Source: Cladosporium sp. IMV 00045 (lineage: Eukaryota > Ascomycota > Dothideomycetes > Cladosporiales > Cladosporiaceae). Taken from it: a stretch of DNA of 64,000 bases. Where the stretch lies: NCBI GenBank assembly GCA_001931905.2, contig MSJI02000923.1, positions 1 to 64,000 on the forward strand. The letters run 5' to 3'. The position numbers were made by a program, and so were the translations under genes. The notes under the pieces were generated by a model. It saw only the letters and a list, made by a program, of their open reading frames with translations. It was not told the DNA's origin and did not search any database. This document shows positions 1 through 9,578 of this stretch, in pieces. Numbering within the stretch: position 1 is the first letter of the stretch; each line of letters begins with the position of its first letter.

Positions 1-2480
1 CTTTCGAGCTATTTAAGTAGATAATAACGTCGTCTATATAGGCCGAGACAAAATCGTCTAAGTATTCCCGTAGTAAAGTATTAATATACCGTTAGAAAGT
101 CGCCGGGGCCCCGGATAGACTAAACGGATATACGAGCTATTCGAAAGATCCGAACCTCGTCCGAAAGGTAGTCTTATATTTATAGCCTACGGCTATTCGA
201 ATCTAGTAGAACGCTAATACTACGTCTACCTTAGTAAGCTAGCGGGCTCCCGTAAGATTTCGTAAGGTCTCCGGTATAAGCGGTAGTAGGTACCGATCCT
301 ACTTTATAATTACGTTTAAGGTACGGTAGTCGTAGTAGAACCGGAGTCCTCCGCCGGGTTTCCGAATAAAAAGGACGGGGGCCGTAGCTTCTAACGTTAA
401 GGGCCTAATAAACCCCTTTAATCCTAGGTCGTCTAGTATTTTCCTAAGGACTAGTAGCTCCTCTTTTAATATACTATATAAAGGGCCCTAGGGTAAGGAT
501 AGTAGGGATCCGTCTAGTTATAGGCGGAGTTCGACTCTATAGTCTATCTCTACCCCTCTATACGGTACTAGCTTCTTAGCCTCCCGTAGGTTAAATAATA
601 GGGCTATATCCTAAATCTCTAGAGGTAGCTTCTTTTTAAGCTCCTCTATTATTAGGTACTCTCTCGACTTTAGAGCCTTCGCGATATCCGTTAATATTAA
701 CGCTATTACTATTATAAAGCTCCTACGGTCCTTCTTACTAAGGTAGTTTCGCCCCTCTAGTACCTATCGCTCTACTCTTCCGTAGTAGAACCGCCGCTTT
801 TCCGGCGCGGTCCTAACTTTATTATACGCTTTCTAGGGGTTACCTAGGATTAGCGGGAAGGCTAAGTCGGGTACGACGTATACGTAGACTTTCTATCGGA
901 ATCCTTTAATTTCTATATTAAAGGCGACTACTCCTATAATACTCGAGCCTTATATAGCTAAGGATACTCCTTTTACCTCTCTAGTTTCGAGGCTAATAAA
1001 GCTTAGTCCGAGGCCTTCTACGAGGTCTCCGTTAATTACGGCGTAGTATTAATATCCTTTATCGATAAGAGCTAAAGTTCTAAAGTTATTTTAAAGGGTT
1101 ACGTCTATATATACTAGGTTTCCGTTTATAACTCTACTAACTTTATCCTAATCTTTTACTAATACTTCCTATACTCTCTACTCTCGACTTTAAGGGAGAG
1201 TTACTCTTTTCCCGAGCTAGAAGCTACGGACTCCGAGTCGTCGTTATCGCTCTTAAGTAGGGGCTTCGTCTTTACCGCGTTAATTCCGGTACTTTATACC
1301 GTAGGCGCGTAGGGGTAGTCGCGGATACGGTATCCGGACCCTCCGTAGCGGAAGTAGAGACTTTCCTTTCGACGTCTATCCCTTTCTATCGCGTCTACCT
1401 ATTTAGCTCTTCGTTTCCCGTTTGTTTTCTAACGGCTTCCTCCGCCCTTTTAGCGGTTTACGCCCGTATACGTCGGGGCTATAATCGTATCTCCGTCGGT
1501 ATCTAACCTAGTCGTTATAGTACTACTATAGGAATATATAGTTACCGTTATAGTTCTTTCGGAGTCCTTACTCTTTTCTCTTAGCTATCTCTTATAGGCG
1601 GCCTTAAACTAATTAGTCGTCTCGAGGTTTATTATAATCCGTTCTACCTCCTCGGAGAATATATAGTAGTCCGTCGTCTTTAGTACGGCTACCGTATAGA
1701 TCTTTACGGCGTTCGAGAACGTATTCTTAAGGTAGCCGATCTTCGTAGCGTAGTTCTAGCTCTCCCCGCTAGCGCTTAGTAGGAGTCCGTCGAATTCTAG
1801 TTAGTATTCGTACTATAGCTAACCGGCGGCGTACCGTAAATACGTAAGTCTCTCTAGGGCTTTCGCCTACTCGTTACTATCCGTAAAAATGTCTTCGAGT
1901 TACGCGAAGAAAGCTTCGGGGTCCTTACTATAGGTAGCGCTTCCCTTCTCCTAGAAGTGTCTTATACGGGACCGCTCTCGTATTAGTAGAGTGCTATAAA
2001 CGATGTCCTAGTAGTACTCGACGGGAAGCGTTAGTTTTATCGCGGAGCGTACTCGGTATAAGCTTTAGAGCCTTAGGAGGTAGTCTCGGAAGGTTTCTAT
2101 TCGTCTATCCTACGTAGGTAGCTTCTACTCGCGGGGCCCCGATACTTCTCCCCCGGATTCTATTAGTAATCTCGCGGAAAGCGTCTCTATTAGGGTCTTT
2201 ACTAGCTCGCTTATAGACGGTTTACTAGGGGCGTTAGTATCGGGCGCCGCCGCGTATCGTCCGGATTCCGCCTTATTAAGGGCGGCACGCGTACTTACTA
2301 ACTCGTTCTCTATCTATTATTAACGTACGTATATCTCTTTAAGGATTCGTCGTATATCGACGTTTACTACGTCCCGCTTAGGGCTCCCGGACCCCGATCG
2401 GGTCGCTCTAGAGTCCGGCGTAATACCGCCGGAAGCCGGAGCGTTTATATATTAGATCGAACTTAATATTACGGGCGAGC
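1..2480 (-). mobile_element. Ty3/Gypsy retrotransposon fragment (gag to RT), RIP-inactivated
   Basis: On the minus strand the order is gag, then reverse transcriptase, with RT running off the left edge of the window. The RT active site reads AYIDDVIIY at 43-17. Further upstream on the minus strand come APVLFIRKPGGGLRFYYDY, LPLIPETLRNLTGAR and LSGAPATF, all typical of the Gypsy RT fingers and palm, with Trp and Gln positions turned into stops. At 1356-1315 a gag zinc knuckle of the CX2CX4HX4C type is visible in which all Cys and the His now read as Tyr. RNase H and integrase would lie outside the window. I could not find an LTR at the right end. Confidence 0.85.
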
Positions 2481-2521
2481 GACGTATATACGGAAGCTTA
2501 ATATGGTATTTAATAAGTTCG

Positions 2522-3322
2522 ATATAGGACGGAAGGTTTTCTCTATCTAAGTCCGCTTAAAAGGGTACGGAGTACTAAGGCTATTCTCCTAAGGCGCGGT
2601 ATCGTCCGCGCTTACCTCCTAAGGCTCGTCCTTTATACCTAGCTATCTACGACTAATTCGAAGTTTATCTATATAAGACTACCGTAGGCCGTATCCTTAA
2701 GAAGCGTAGTTAGTCTCGAAAGGTATTAAAACGACGAGCGCTTAAAGCTAATACTACGCTCCGAGCGATATTTATAACGAAGATAGCCTAGTACCTAGTA
2801 GATAGGCTAGTGTTCTTAGATAAGAGTATATCTAACGAGCGAATAGGATATAGGAAGCGTAGGTAGTCGCCTATAGGAGTCGATTATACTAATTTAGTAA
2901 TAATAAAGTAGTATATACGGTAGAGTATCCTACTAGCCCTTATAATCGACGGCTATTTACTAGAGCCCTTAATCCTATAGGCCGGTATTAACTAAGCGGT
3001 ATTCAATTAGTTTATCGCTAATCGTATACTACCGTACCTCGATATAGGCATAGTAATCGTGCTAGATAATACCTCTATCTATTACGACCCGTCGTTAAGA
3101 GCGATCGTCGAAGTAGCTAGCTACTAACTACTATATCTACTACTATATTCGCCGGATTTAAACCTAATCGAATAGACGTTTAATATACTAAAGGCGTAGA
3201 TAAAAAGGAATATAGTAATAGCGGTAGTCTTCGGGAATTTTAGCGCATTTCTATCGTACGCTACGTAGGAGGTAATAGGTAATATTCGAGGTTATTATCG
3301 TAAGAGCGGATATAGGTTTTAA
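2522..3322 (+). mobile_element. Tc1/mariner-type DD34E transposase relic, RIP-inactivated
   Basis: One plus-strand frame keeps the DDE_3 transposase pattern despite many RIP stops. The first catalytic Asp is at 2819-2821 (context VFLD), the second at 3065-3067 (context VLDN) and the Glu at 3170-3172 (context SPDLNLIE). This leaves 34 residues between the second Asp and the Glu, as in Tc1-like elements. Upstream lies a basic region (KVLKRRALKANTTLR) expected between the DNA-binding and catalytic parts. The frame ends near 3322. Terminal inverted repeats were not found. The element lies beside the Gypsy gag in opposite orientation. Confidence 0.8.
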
Positions 3323-4009
3323 GGCCCTAAATTTAACTAAGTCAATTATTTAAAAGTTAATATTATGATTGCCTAATTAGGATTAGTAGGGGACGAAAGC
3401 ACGAAAATAATACGCTAAAACGTAGGGCCGAGCGGGCCGGCCGCTTCCGGAGCGAAATTACGGAGATTATAGGATATTATCGTTATTACTTTAAAAGTAG
3501 GTAATTACTACGCAACTAGTATTATAGATTTTCAAGGTATTATTTAATAATTATAAAGAGTAAAGCGAGCGCTTTTTAATAGTTTAACCTACGATAAAAA
3601 CGGAGTAATAATACGTACGTAGTAATATTACGAAGTAAGCTATAGAAATATTAAATTCCTAGCTAAATTCCTAGTATCTAGCCTCGAGTAGCTACTCGCT
3701 CGCTTATAAAGCTATTAATATATCGCTTTATCCTTAACCGATACCCTTCTATTAAACCCTTTTTACGCTATTTAGCCTTCGTTAAAGTAGTAATATCTTA
3801 TAGGGTATAGTCCTTAGCGATAAATAGGTCCTTTAGGCGGTCTAAATCGGCTAGGCGGTTACGCTAATCGACCTTTAAAGCGCACTAAGCGAAGCAATCT
3901 AGTACTAGCTAGTCCGGAGTAGTTTAAGAGCTATCTAATCGAATATACTCCTACGGAGGGCTCCGGCGGTCTTACTACTATAATATAAATAACGAGGAGT
4001 CGTAGCCGA
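3323..4009. repeat. RIP-mutated sequence, content not identified
   Basis: This part has the same CpA/TpG depletion as its surroundings. It probably includes the right end of the Tc1-like element, but I could not align an inverted repeat or recognise a protein in any frame. Confidence 0.4.
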
Positions 4010-5230
4010 AGAAGAACTAAGGCGTAATAGTGATTTACTAGCCTTAGAGACCTCCTATTAGTACTAGTAGCCGCTCGTAGGCTAAATTAACCTCTCCTAT
4101 ACTACCTATTCGACGATCGTGCTTACGGCGGTACTCCTTTACCTCCCTTACGTTCCTTATTATTACGAAGGTCCTAATCGACGGCCGATTAAGATTACCT
4201 ACGCTAGCCTAGATATCCTAGTTCTAAGCCACGATAATATCTAGATAAAGAAGATAATAGTGCTTAAGGGGGTCCGTTAGTACTACGACGAAGTATAGCT
4301 TCGAATAGTTTAAATAGGAGCGATTACTATATACCTATCGCGAGCGTAGTTTAAACGACGAGTTACGTCGAGATGCCTATTTAGCGATAATCTAAGGTAC
4401 CTCCTATAGTTAGCGGTTCGTAGTACTAGTACGACCTCGTTACGAAGGCTCCGGAGCCTATATAGGAGTATCTTAAATAGGCGTAGTAGCCTTAGTAGTA
4501 GGAGCCTCCGGAGCCTCCGGAGCCTATTTAATAGCCTCGTAATAGATAGTAAGGCTAATAGCGATACCGCGATAGCTATCCTTTACTAAATTAACGAGAA
4601 CCTTACTAATAAGGGCCTCCTAGTCGCTTCGCATCGTACGTAGGCTTAAATCGGTATAATACCTATCCTTTAACCTATAGGTATACTAATCTATTATAAC
4701 CTTACTTCTTACGACTTCCTAATAGCCCTTAATTTAATCCTTCTACTAATCTATCGTAAATAGGAGGGCTAAATCGTGTTCTTAGCTATTAACCTACTAC
4801 GTCTTTACGCTATTAATCGTGCGACCGCTACGGCTACTACTACCCTTTAGCCTTACTTCGAGTTTATACTTTAAGGCCTTAATAGGCTCCTACTCCTACT
4901 CCTACTCCTACTCCTATGCTCCTACTCTAGTTAGTTATCGCTAATAAAGAGAGGGGATTACGTATAAGGTAGTAACGAAGGCGGATAGGCGATTAGTAAC
5001 GTCGTAAATAGAGGCGAGTATAGCGGTATCGATAAGACTGCCTTAGGAGGTATCGTATACGGTATTAACGTCGACGGCGGCTCTAGATTAGGAGGCGTAG
5101 GCGGTAATAAGGTGATCTTCCGCCTCTTCGTAGTAGGTACTAGCGTTAGTAATACCTCCTAAGCCTCCTATAGCCTCTATAAGGGCCGTAAGGCTCGCTT
5201 AGCGCTAGGCCTTATTATAAATAGCTAATA
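4010..5230 (-). pseudogene. RIP-degraded coding sequence of unknown family
   Basis: Two stretches on the minus strand look like former coding sequence. The first, about 5220 to 4935, gives a helical-looking peptide containing SLTALIEAIGGLGGITNA and LIDTAILASIYDVTNRLSAF. The second, about 4800 to 4010, contains RTMRSD, LVNLVKDSYRGIAISLTIYYE, an APEAPEAP-type proline-rich piece and EVKEYRRKHDRRIG. Stops fall almost only where Gln codons would be expected (TAA or TAG), as RIP predicts. Between the stretches is a TCCTAC-type hexamer microsatellite (about 4887-4927). I do not recognise the family. It may be an element ORF or a captured host gene. Confidence 0.45.
4887..4927. repeat. Hexamer microsatellite (TCCTAC units)
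   Basis: About five tandem copies of a CTCCTA/TCCTAC hexamer, with one unit altered by a TG, interrupt the degraded minus-strand reading frame. Nothing else is visible here. Confidence 0.7.
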
Positions 5231-5290
5231 ATACCTTTAAATGCCTATACTACTACAAATTTAACGACACGGTCTTATTTAGGGGTCGAT

Positions 5291-5672
5291 AACGAGGTCA
5301 TAAGTATGATGCTAGTGCTGGTTTCCACGTTTATATGAGGAACCCTATATAAAGCTGGAAAGCCGGCTAAGCCTCGCATTAACCACCTGTAACAGACATT
5401 TTGTAGTTGATTGTAATTTGTCCACTGCAAAAATACAACGTCTGCTGCGCTGGGTGGTCAAATGGCTTGGTTATGTGGGTTCTGGCTGTCCCCATTGGGC
5501 AGGAGATCTTTGTCGGAGAAAGAGACGACTTGATGACTTGGTGTCAACATGAGCTTGCGAGTGCCAGAACTCCATAGGAAGGGTCGGAAGATACTTCAAG
5601 AGGGATTTCAAATTGCAGTTTTTTTTGTTCGTAAAAACAGCAATCTTAACGAAAAATTGTTTCAGGTCTAGC
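5291..5672. other. Non-RIP flank between transposon block and 5S gene
   Basis: Ordinary dinucleotide content returns here. A TATATAAAG string occurs near 5346-5354. I see no convincing gene. This could be a remnant LTR or simple intergenic DNA. Confidence 0.4.
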
Positions 5673-5791
5673 ACATACGACCATAGGTCAGTGAAAACTG
5701 GGCATCCCGTCCGCTCTGCCATACATAAGCACTGAACCGGGCGACTAGTACTAGAGTGGGTGACCATCTGGGAATCCCGCCTGTTGTATGT
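5673..5791 (+). rRNA. 5S ribosomal RNA
   Basis: The 119-nt stretch begins ACATACGACCATAGG and ends CCTGTTGTATGT, so its two ends pair as helix I of 5S rRNA. Inside are the fungal 5S landmarks CATCCCGTCCGCTCTGCC, the GGTCAGTG/CACTGAACC helix with its usual bulge, the internal promoter region and GGGTGACCATCTGGGAATCC. A run of seven T follows directly, as expected for RNA polymerase III termination. There is no sign of RIP or truncation. Dispersed single 5S genes are normal in filamentous ascomycetes. A minus-strand open frame covering the same bases is only a shadow. Confidence 0.95.
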
Positions 5792-5797
5792 TTTTTT
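5791..5797 (+). terminator. RNA polymerase III T-run terminator of the 5S gene
   Basis: Seven consecutive T residues lie immediately at the 3-prime end of the 5S rRNA sequence. Confidence 0.85.
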
Positions 5798-6138
5798 GCT
5801 TTTTGATTGCCTTACCGGAGGTGTTCCAGAAAAGGCTCCCTGGACGGAGTCCTCACCAGTGCTGTCTGTCTTGGCCAGATATATAACGATCCAATAACGA
5901 AGATCGTAAGACATCCTGAACCGAACGGTGCAATAAGATAAATATGTCATTCACTTCAGTAATGGGATTACCATTCTATCCTACATTGGCTAACCGCGGC
6001 TCTATCATGATAGTTCCATGTAAATATGACATTCTTACCAGTCGCGAACCCCATTCAGCTCGCCTTTGGCATCCTACTCATTCTCTACATGGGACTCCGC
6101 CCGGGTGCGTTCACTGAGTCCCGTGCTCTCAGGAGCTT
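5798..6138. other. Intergenic, no gene seen
   Basis: No plausible coding frame, RNA gene or repeat was recognised between the 5S gene and the broken gene at 6139-6520. Confidence 0.5.
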
Positions 6139-6520
6139 TCAAGTACCTCCCTGCTTCTGTTGAATGACGACCTTGCCACCCTTCACGGTGAACGGAGCCG
6201 TTTCCTCGACTCCAATGACCATGAAAACCGTCTCATCCTCTGCAACCAACAAGCCCCGCGGCAGGTAAATCATGCCATGCCAAATACGCCAGTGTCGCCA
6301 TCGCAGCTCAGCACTTCGAAAGAGGGGACACCTTCGACGCTGTGGCCATAGTCTAAGATGATGATGGAGCCGTGCCGTTGGAGTTCAGGATATGAACATC
6401 GTCGGAGCTGGTGACGAGAAGCTTATCGAACTCTTCAGAGGAGCTGTGAACACGGTCATTGGCAGCGGTGAGGTCAGAATGGGCGATTGTCAGTGCGAAC
6501 CCGGCGACATAGAATCGCAT
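6139..6520 (-). pseudogene. Broken gene fragment, possibly a secreted enzyme N-terminus
   Basis: Three consecutive minus-strand frames give coherent protein. From ATG 6520-6518 comes MRFYVAGFALTIAHSD, which looks like a signal peptide, then VTSSDDVHILNSNGT. A 1-nt shift leads into GSIIILDYGHSVEGVPSFEV and LSCDGDTGVF. A tandem GGCAT duplication near 6270-6280 shifts the frame again into GMIYLPRGLLVAEDETVFMV and ends at TGA 6141-6139. The middle section is faintly reminiscent of fungal GH78-like rhamnosidases, but I cannot confirm this. The piece is far too short for a full enzyme, so I read it as a decayed or internally deleted gene. Confidence 0.5.
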
Positions 6521-7543
6521 GACAGAGGATGCTGGAAGGTCCGGCGAAAGGATAAGATGTGAGAGACATTGTGAAGACAGCGACTCAACGCCTGCCTCGT
6601 TATATCGTTTGTAGCTTGGTCACGGGCACTGCTAATTTGAAGGGCGAACTTCGATGACCGATGGTGCCGGTCTTGGGGGCATACATGAACCTGGTTGAAA
6701 GCAAGTCGCGTCAATCTCTCGGGGCATAAGCTGTTTCGAGGGACTTTCGCAAGGTTCGGAGGGATTACAGGTGCGGAGAGCTTTGATGTGCAGAGTTGAA
6801 TTGCAAAGGGAGAGGTGGACCAAGTCACAGACACCGCAGGGTCTGTGGGCAGTAATTAGATGTAGCAATCATAAACTCAAGCATTCGAGGTTGAATGGGG
6901 AGCGAGCTCGCAAGGCGAAGTTCAATGAATAATGTTTCGTTTCCAACTGCTCGGTGCACTAGTGCGAAGGATGAAGTCTATCGATGCGAGGACAAAAGCG
7001 AGAACGAAGACGAGAACGAGAACGTCGCGAGCCGCGACCGCACTAGCGCAACAAATTGTAGAACGCGAGGCCCAAATGGAGATGCTATCCCAGCCTTACG
7101 TCCAACCGATTACAACATTGGACCCTGTTGCTGCGATACGGAGTCACATTATTTCTACTGTTGTTGCTTTGCTTGCAAACCATGGCTTTCTCGGCCCAGC
7201 CCCGTCATTCTTCGAGTGTAGCCGGGGAAATGGCTTCTTTCCGTATGCATCTATCTTACGTTAGCAAGGCTGTGCTACACATTTGCCCAAGAGCTTTCCT
7301 CGAGCATTCGTACAAAGATAGGCCAACATCACCTTTCTCCCTCTGGGTAGGTACCTTGTAACTTTCACACCGCACAGCACGTTCGCTACGCTTCTTCCCT
7401 ATCCGTTCACTCCCTTCACACGTTCACGTTCAACCTTTACGCATCGACATTTGCGACTACACACTCAAGAATCTACGGAAACAATACACAACTCGTCGCC
7501 GCTTGTCAACTCTTCGCAACTCCTGAAGCGTAACAGAGCAGCC
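6521..7543. other. Intergenic / upstream region of the RTA1-like gene
   Basis: No supported gene. A purine-rich GAGAAC-type hexamer run (about 6990-7025) resembles another at 8920-8945. The last 150 bases before 7544 are pyrimidine- and CA-rich, as in many fungal 5-prime leaders. Confidence 0.45.
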
Positions 7544-8529
7544 ATGGCCTCAGGCGAAGAGGACTGGAGTGCCGGGGCGGCAGAGGGCTTTACCTTCCGC
7601 CTATACCAATTCGAACCCTCTCTCGCAGCAGCAATCGCCGCAATGCTCGTATTCGCCATGCTGACCGCCATCCACGCCTGGCGAATGCAAAAAGCAAAAG
7701 CATACTACTTCACGCCCTTTCTCATCGGCGGCATCTGTAAGTTTGCTCGCTCACCAAGCATTCGTCGATCCAACTCCTCGAAAGCATCATTGCCAACATT
7801 GCACCTTGCCCAGTCCAAACACTAGGTTACGCTGGGCGAATATGGTCTCACTACGATCAAGAAGCCATAGGTGGCTTCGTCATCCAAGCAATCCTCATCC
7901 TCATCGCCCCCGCGCTCTTCGCAGCTTCCATTTACATGATCCTCGCTCGCCTTATTCGCGCCGTGCACGCCGAGCACCTCTCCCTAATCCCCATCAAGTG
8001 GGTTACGAAAGTCTTCGTTACCGGCGACGTCTTCGCTTTCACGTTACAGGCTGGCGGAGGAGGTATTCAGTCCGCGGGAACCCTGGATCTCTACGAAATC
8101 GGAGAGAAGATCATTATCGCTGGTCTCTTCGTGCAGATCGTCATCTTCGGCTTCTTCGTCGTAACCAGCGTGCATTTCCACGCGCGCTTCGCCAAACACC
8201 CGAATCAGACGCCTGCTCTCGTGCCCTGGAAAAGGCATCTGGTCGTCCTCTACACCACCAGCGGATTGATTCTGATACGCAGCATCTTCCGCGTCATCGA
8301 ATACTTGCAGGGCAATGCTGGGTACTTGATCTCGCACGAGATCTTCCTTTGCATCTTCGACGCGCTGCTGATGGCGATCACCATGGCGATCTTCTGCGTC
8401 TGGTATATCGGAGATCTGGAGAAGCACTCGAACCACCGATCGATCAATTCGGCGGACTCGAGGAATTTGATGATGGCAGAGAGGGAGACGCAGTTTGTCA
8501 AAGGCACGCCTGCGCATGCAGGGGTTTGA
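7544..8529 (+). CDS. RTA1-like seven-transmembrane protein
   Basis: Two exons (7544-7736, 7826-8529; intron 7737-7825, phase 1) encode 298 residues. Seven hydrophobic segments fit the RTA1 family: about residues 26-46, 54-71, 80-104, 122-145, 158-181, 202-226 and 232-260. Family landmarks are the GRI in the second loop (68-70) and the LQAGGGGIQ stretch after the fourth segment (138-146). RTA1-type proteins are fungal plasma-membrane or ER proteins linked to lipid translocation and resistance to toxic sterol or sphingolipid analogues; the exact substrate here cannot be read from sequence. The hydrophilic C-terminal tail (about 261-298) is cytosolic by inference. The start sits in a good context (CAGCCATGG). 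Confidence 0.85.
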
Positions 8530-9578
8530 TGATGTGAAAGCTTTAATTTGCTGTTGAGCTGGACAGTGGTATATCCTTTCTGCGGTGAAACAAGATGATA
8601 CAAGGATTCCTGATAGGAACTAATGTTGGCAACCCATCTAAATTGTATAGAGAAAGATCTTCCCAATGTAGAATAGCTGTGACCATTGAGTTCACCTACA
8701 GAATAAGGGATGAGATGTCAAGATATCGGTAAGCAAACGTATCTATGTACCTTGAGTCTGGAGACAATCATACCTCTTCGGTGTCTGCCAGCCTAGCAGT
8801 AAGGATTTTCAACTCCCCACCGTTGGCATAGAATGTGAAAATATAGATAGCAAACTTGGCCGCATAGGTTTAGACGGTTCGGTGGAAGTTGACGCAACGA
8901 CGTCGCGTTGGGTTGGCGAGAACGAAAACGAAAACGAGGACAATCCCTCCGAGGCTCCCGCGAGGTTTGCGCGCTTTCTCTGAGAACGCGGCTGTGGGTG
9001 GGCACTTATCGTCTTGCTTCCTGTAACATGAGGTCGGTCGAAGATTACTCTTTTGACCAACCCGTCCTAAGACACATGTGCAATGGAAGTTCGGGCGAAT
9101 CTTTCTGCGCATGCTGGCTGAGTTGCAAGGCCGCGTGAGTGTTCGATGTCCCAGATCCCAGGAATAGACCTCAGCTTCTGGTTGCTGCACCGCCGTAAGG
9201 CTACAATCCTGCAGCCTTGCGTAGCTCTAGACGAACTCTGATTTCGAGGGCCTAAGCCCCAATGGTATATTAGCTGATCTCCTTATAGAACCATGGTGGG
9301 CAACTTGGATGTAGAGCTAGGCTTGGTCCAACGCACAGATGGTCCTTTCATCTCCTCGCTGGGTACTTGCGAAAACGAGATCTTTTAGAAGGAGCTATAT
9401 CCCCTCGCAATCGCTGGAAGAATCAAAGCGGACTTTACCACATTGACAGACTTGCAGTTCCATTGCCTGCTCTTCTCGCAGACTTGAGCGCGCCACTTTG
9501 AAACACGACCATTTCTTAGTTCTTCACTGCTACGGTCTTCTCCACGGATCGAGCGAACCGCCTTATCAAAAGGCAAGG
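8530..9578. other. Intergenic, no gene seen
   Basis: About 1 kb between two plus-strand genes. It holds a short purine hexamer run (CGAGAACGAAAACG type, about 8920-8945) similar to one at 6990-7025. No other feature was recognised. Confidence 0.45.

Larger units (their letters stand above)
1..5290. repeat. RIP-mutated transposon block
   Basis: CpA and TpG are almost absent over this whole stretch and TpA is very frequent, while CpG, CpC and GpG stay common. This is the footprint of C-to-T mutation on both strands restricted to CpA, as in fungal repeat-induced point mutation. Reading frames keep recognisable protein motifs, but Trp and Gln codons have become stops and Cys and His codons have become Tyr. 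CA and TG return abruptly near 5290-5300. The block holds at least three degraded coding units, listed separately. The left edge is cut by the window. Confidence 0.9.

Noticed and set aside
5291..5470. Solo LTR next to the RIP block
   Set aside because: A TATATAAAG string and a TG/CA return suggested it, but I found no matching second LTR or target duplication.
5471..5950. Minus-strand open frame of 159 codons
   Set aside because: It covers the 5S rRNA gene on the other strand and has no protein motif.
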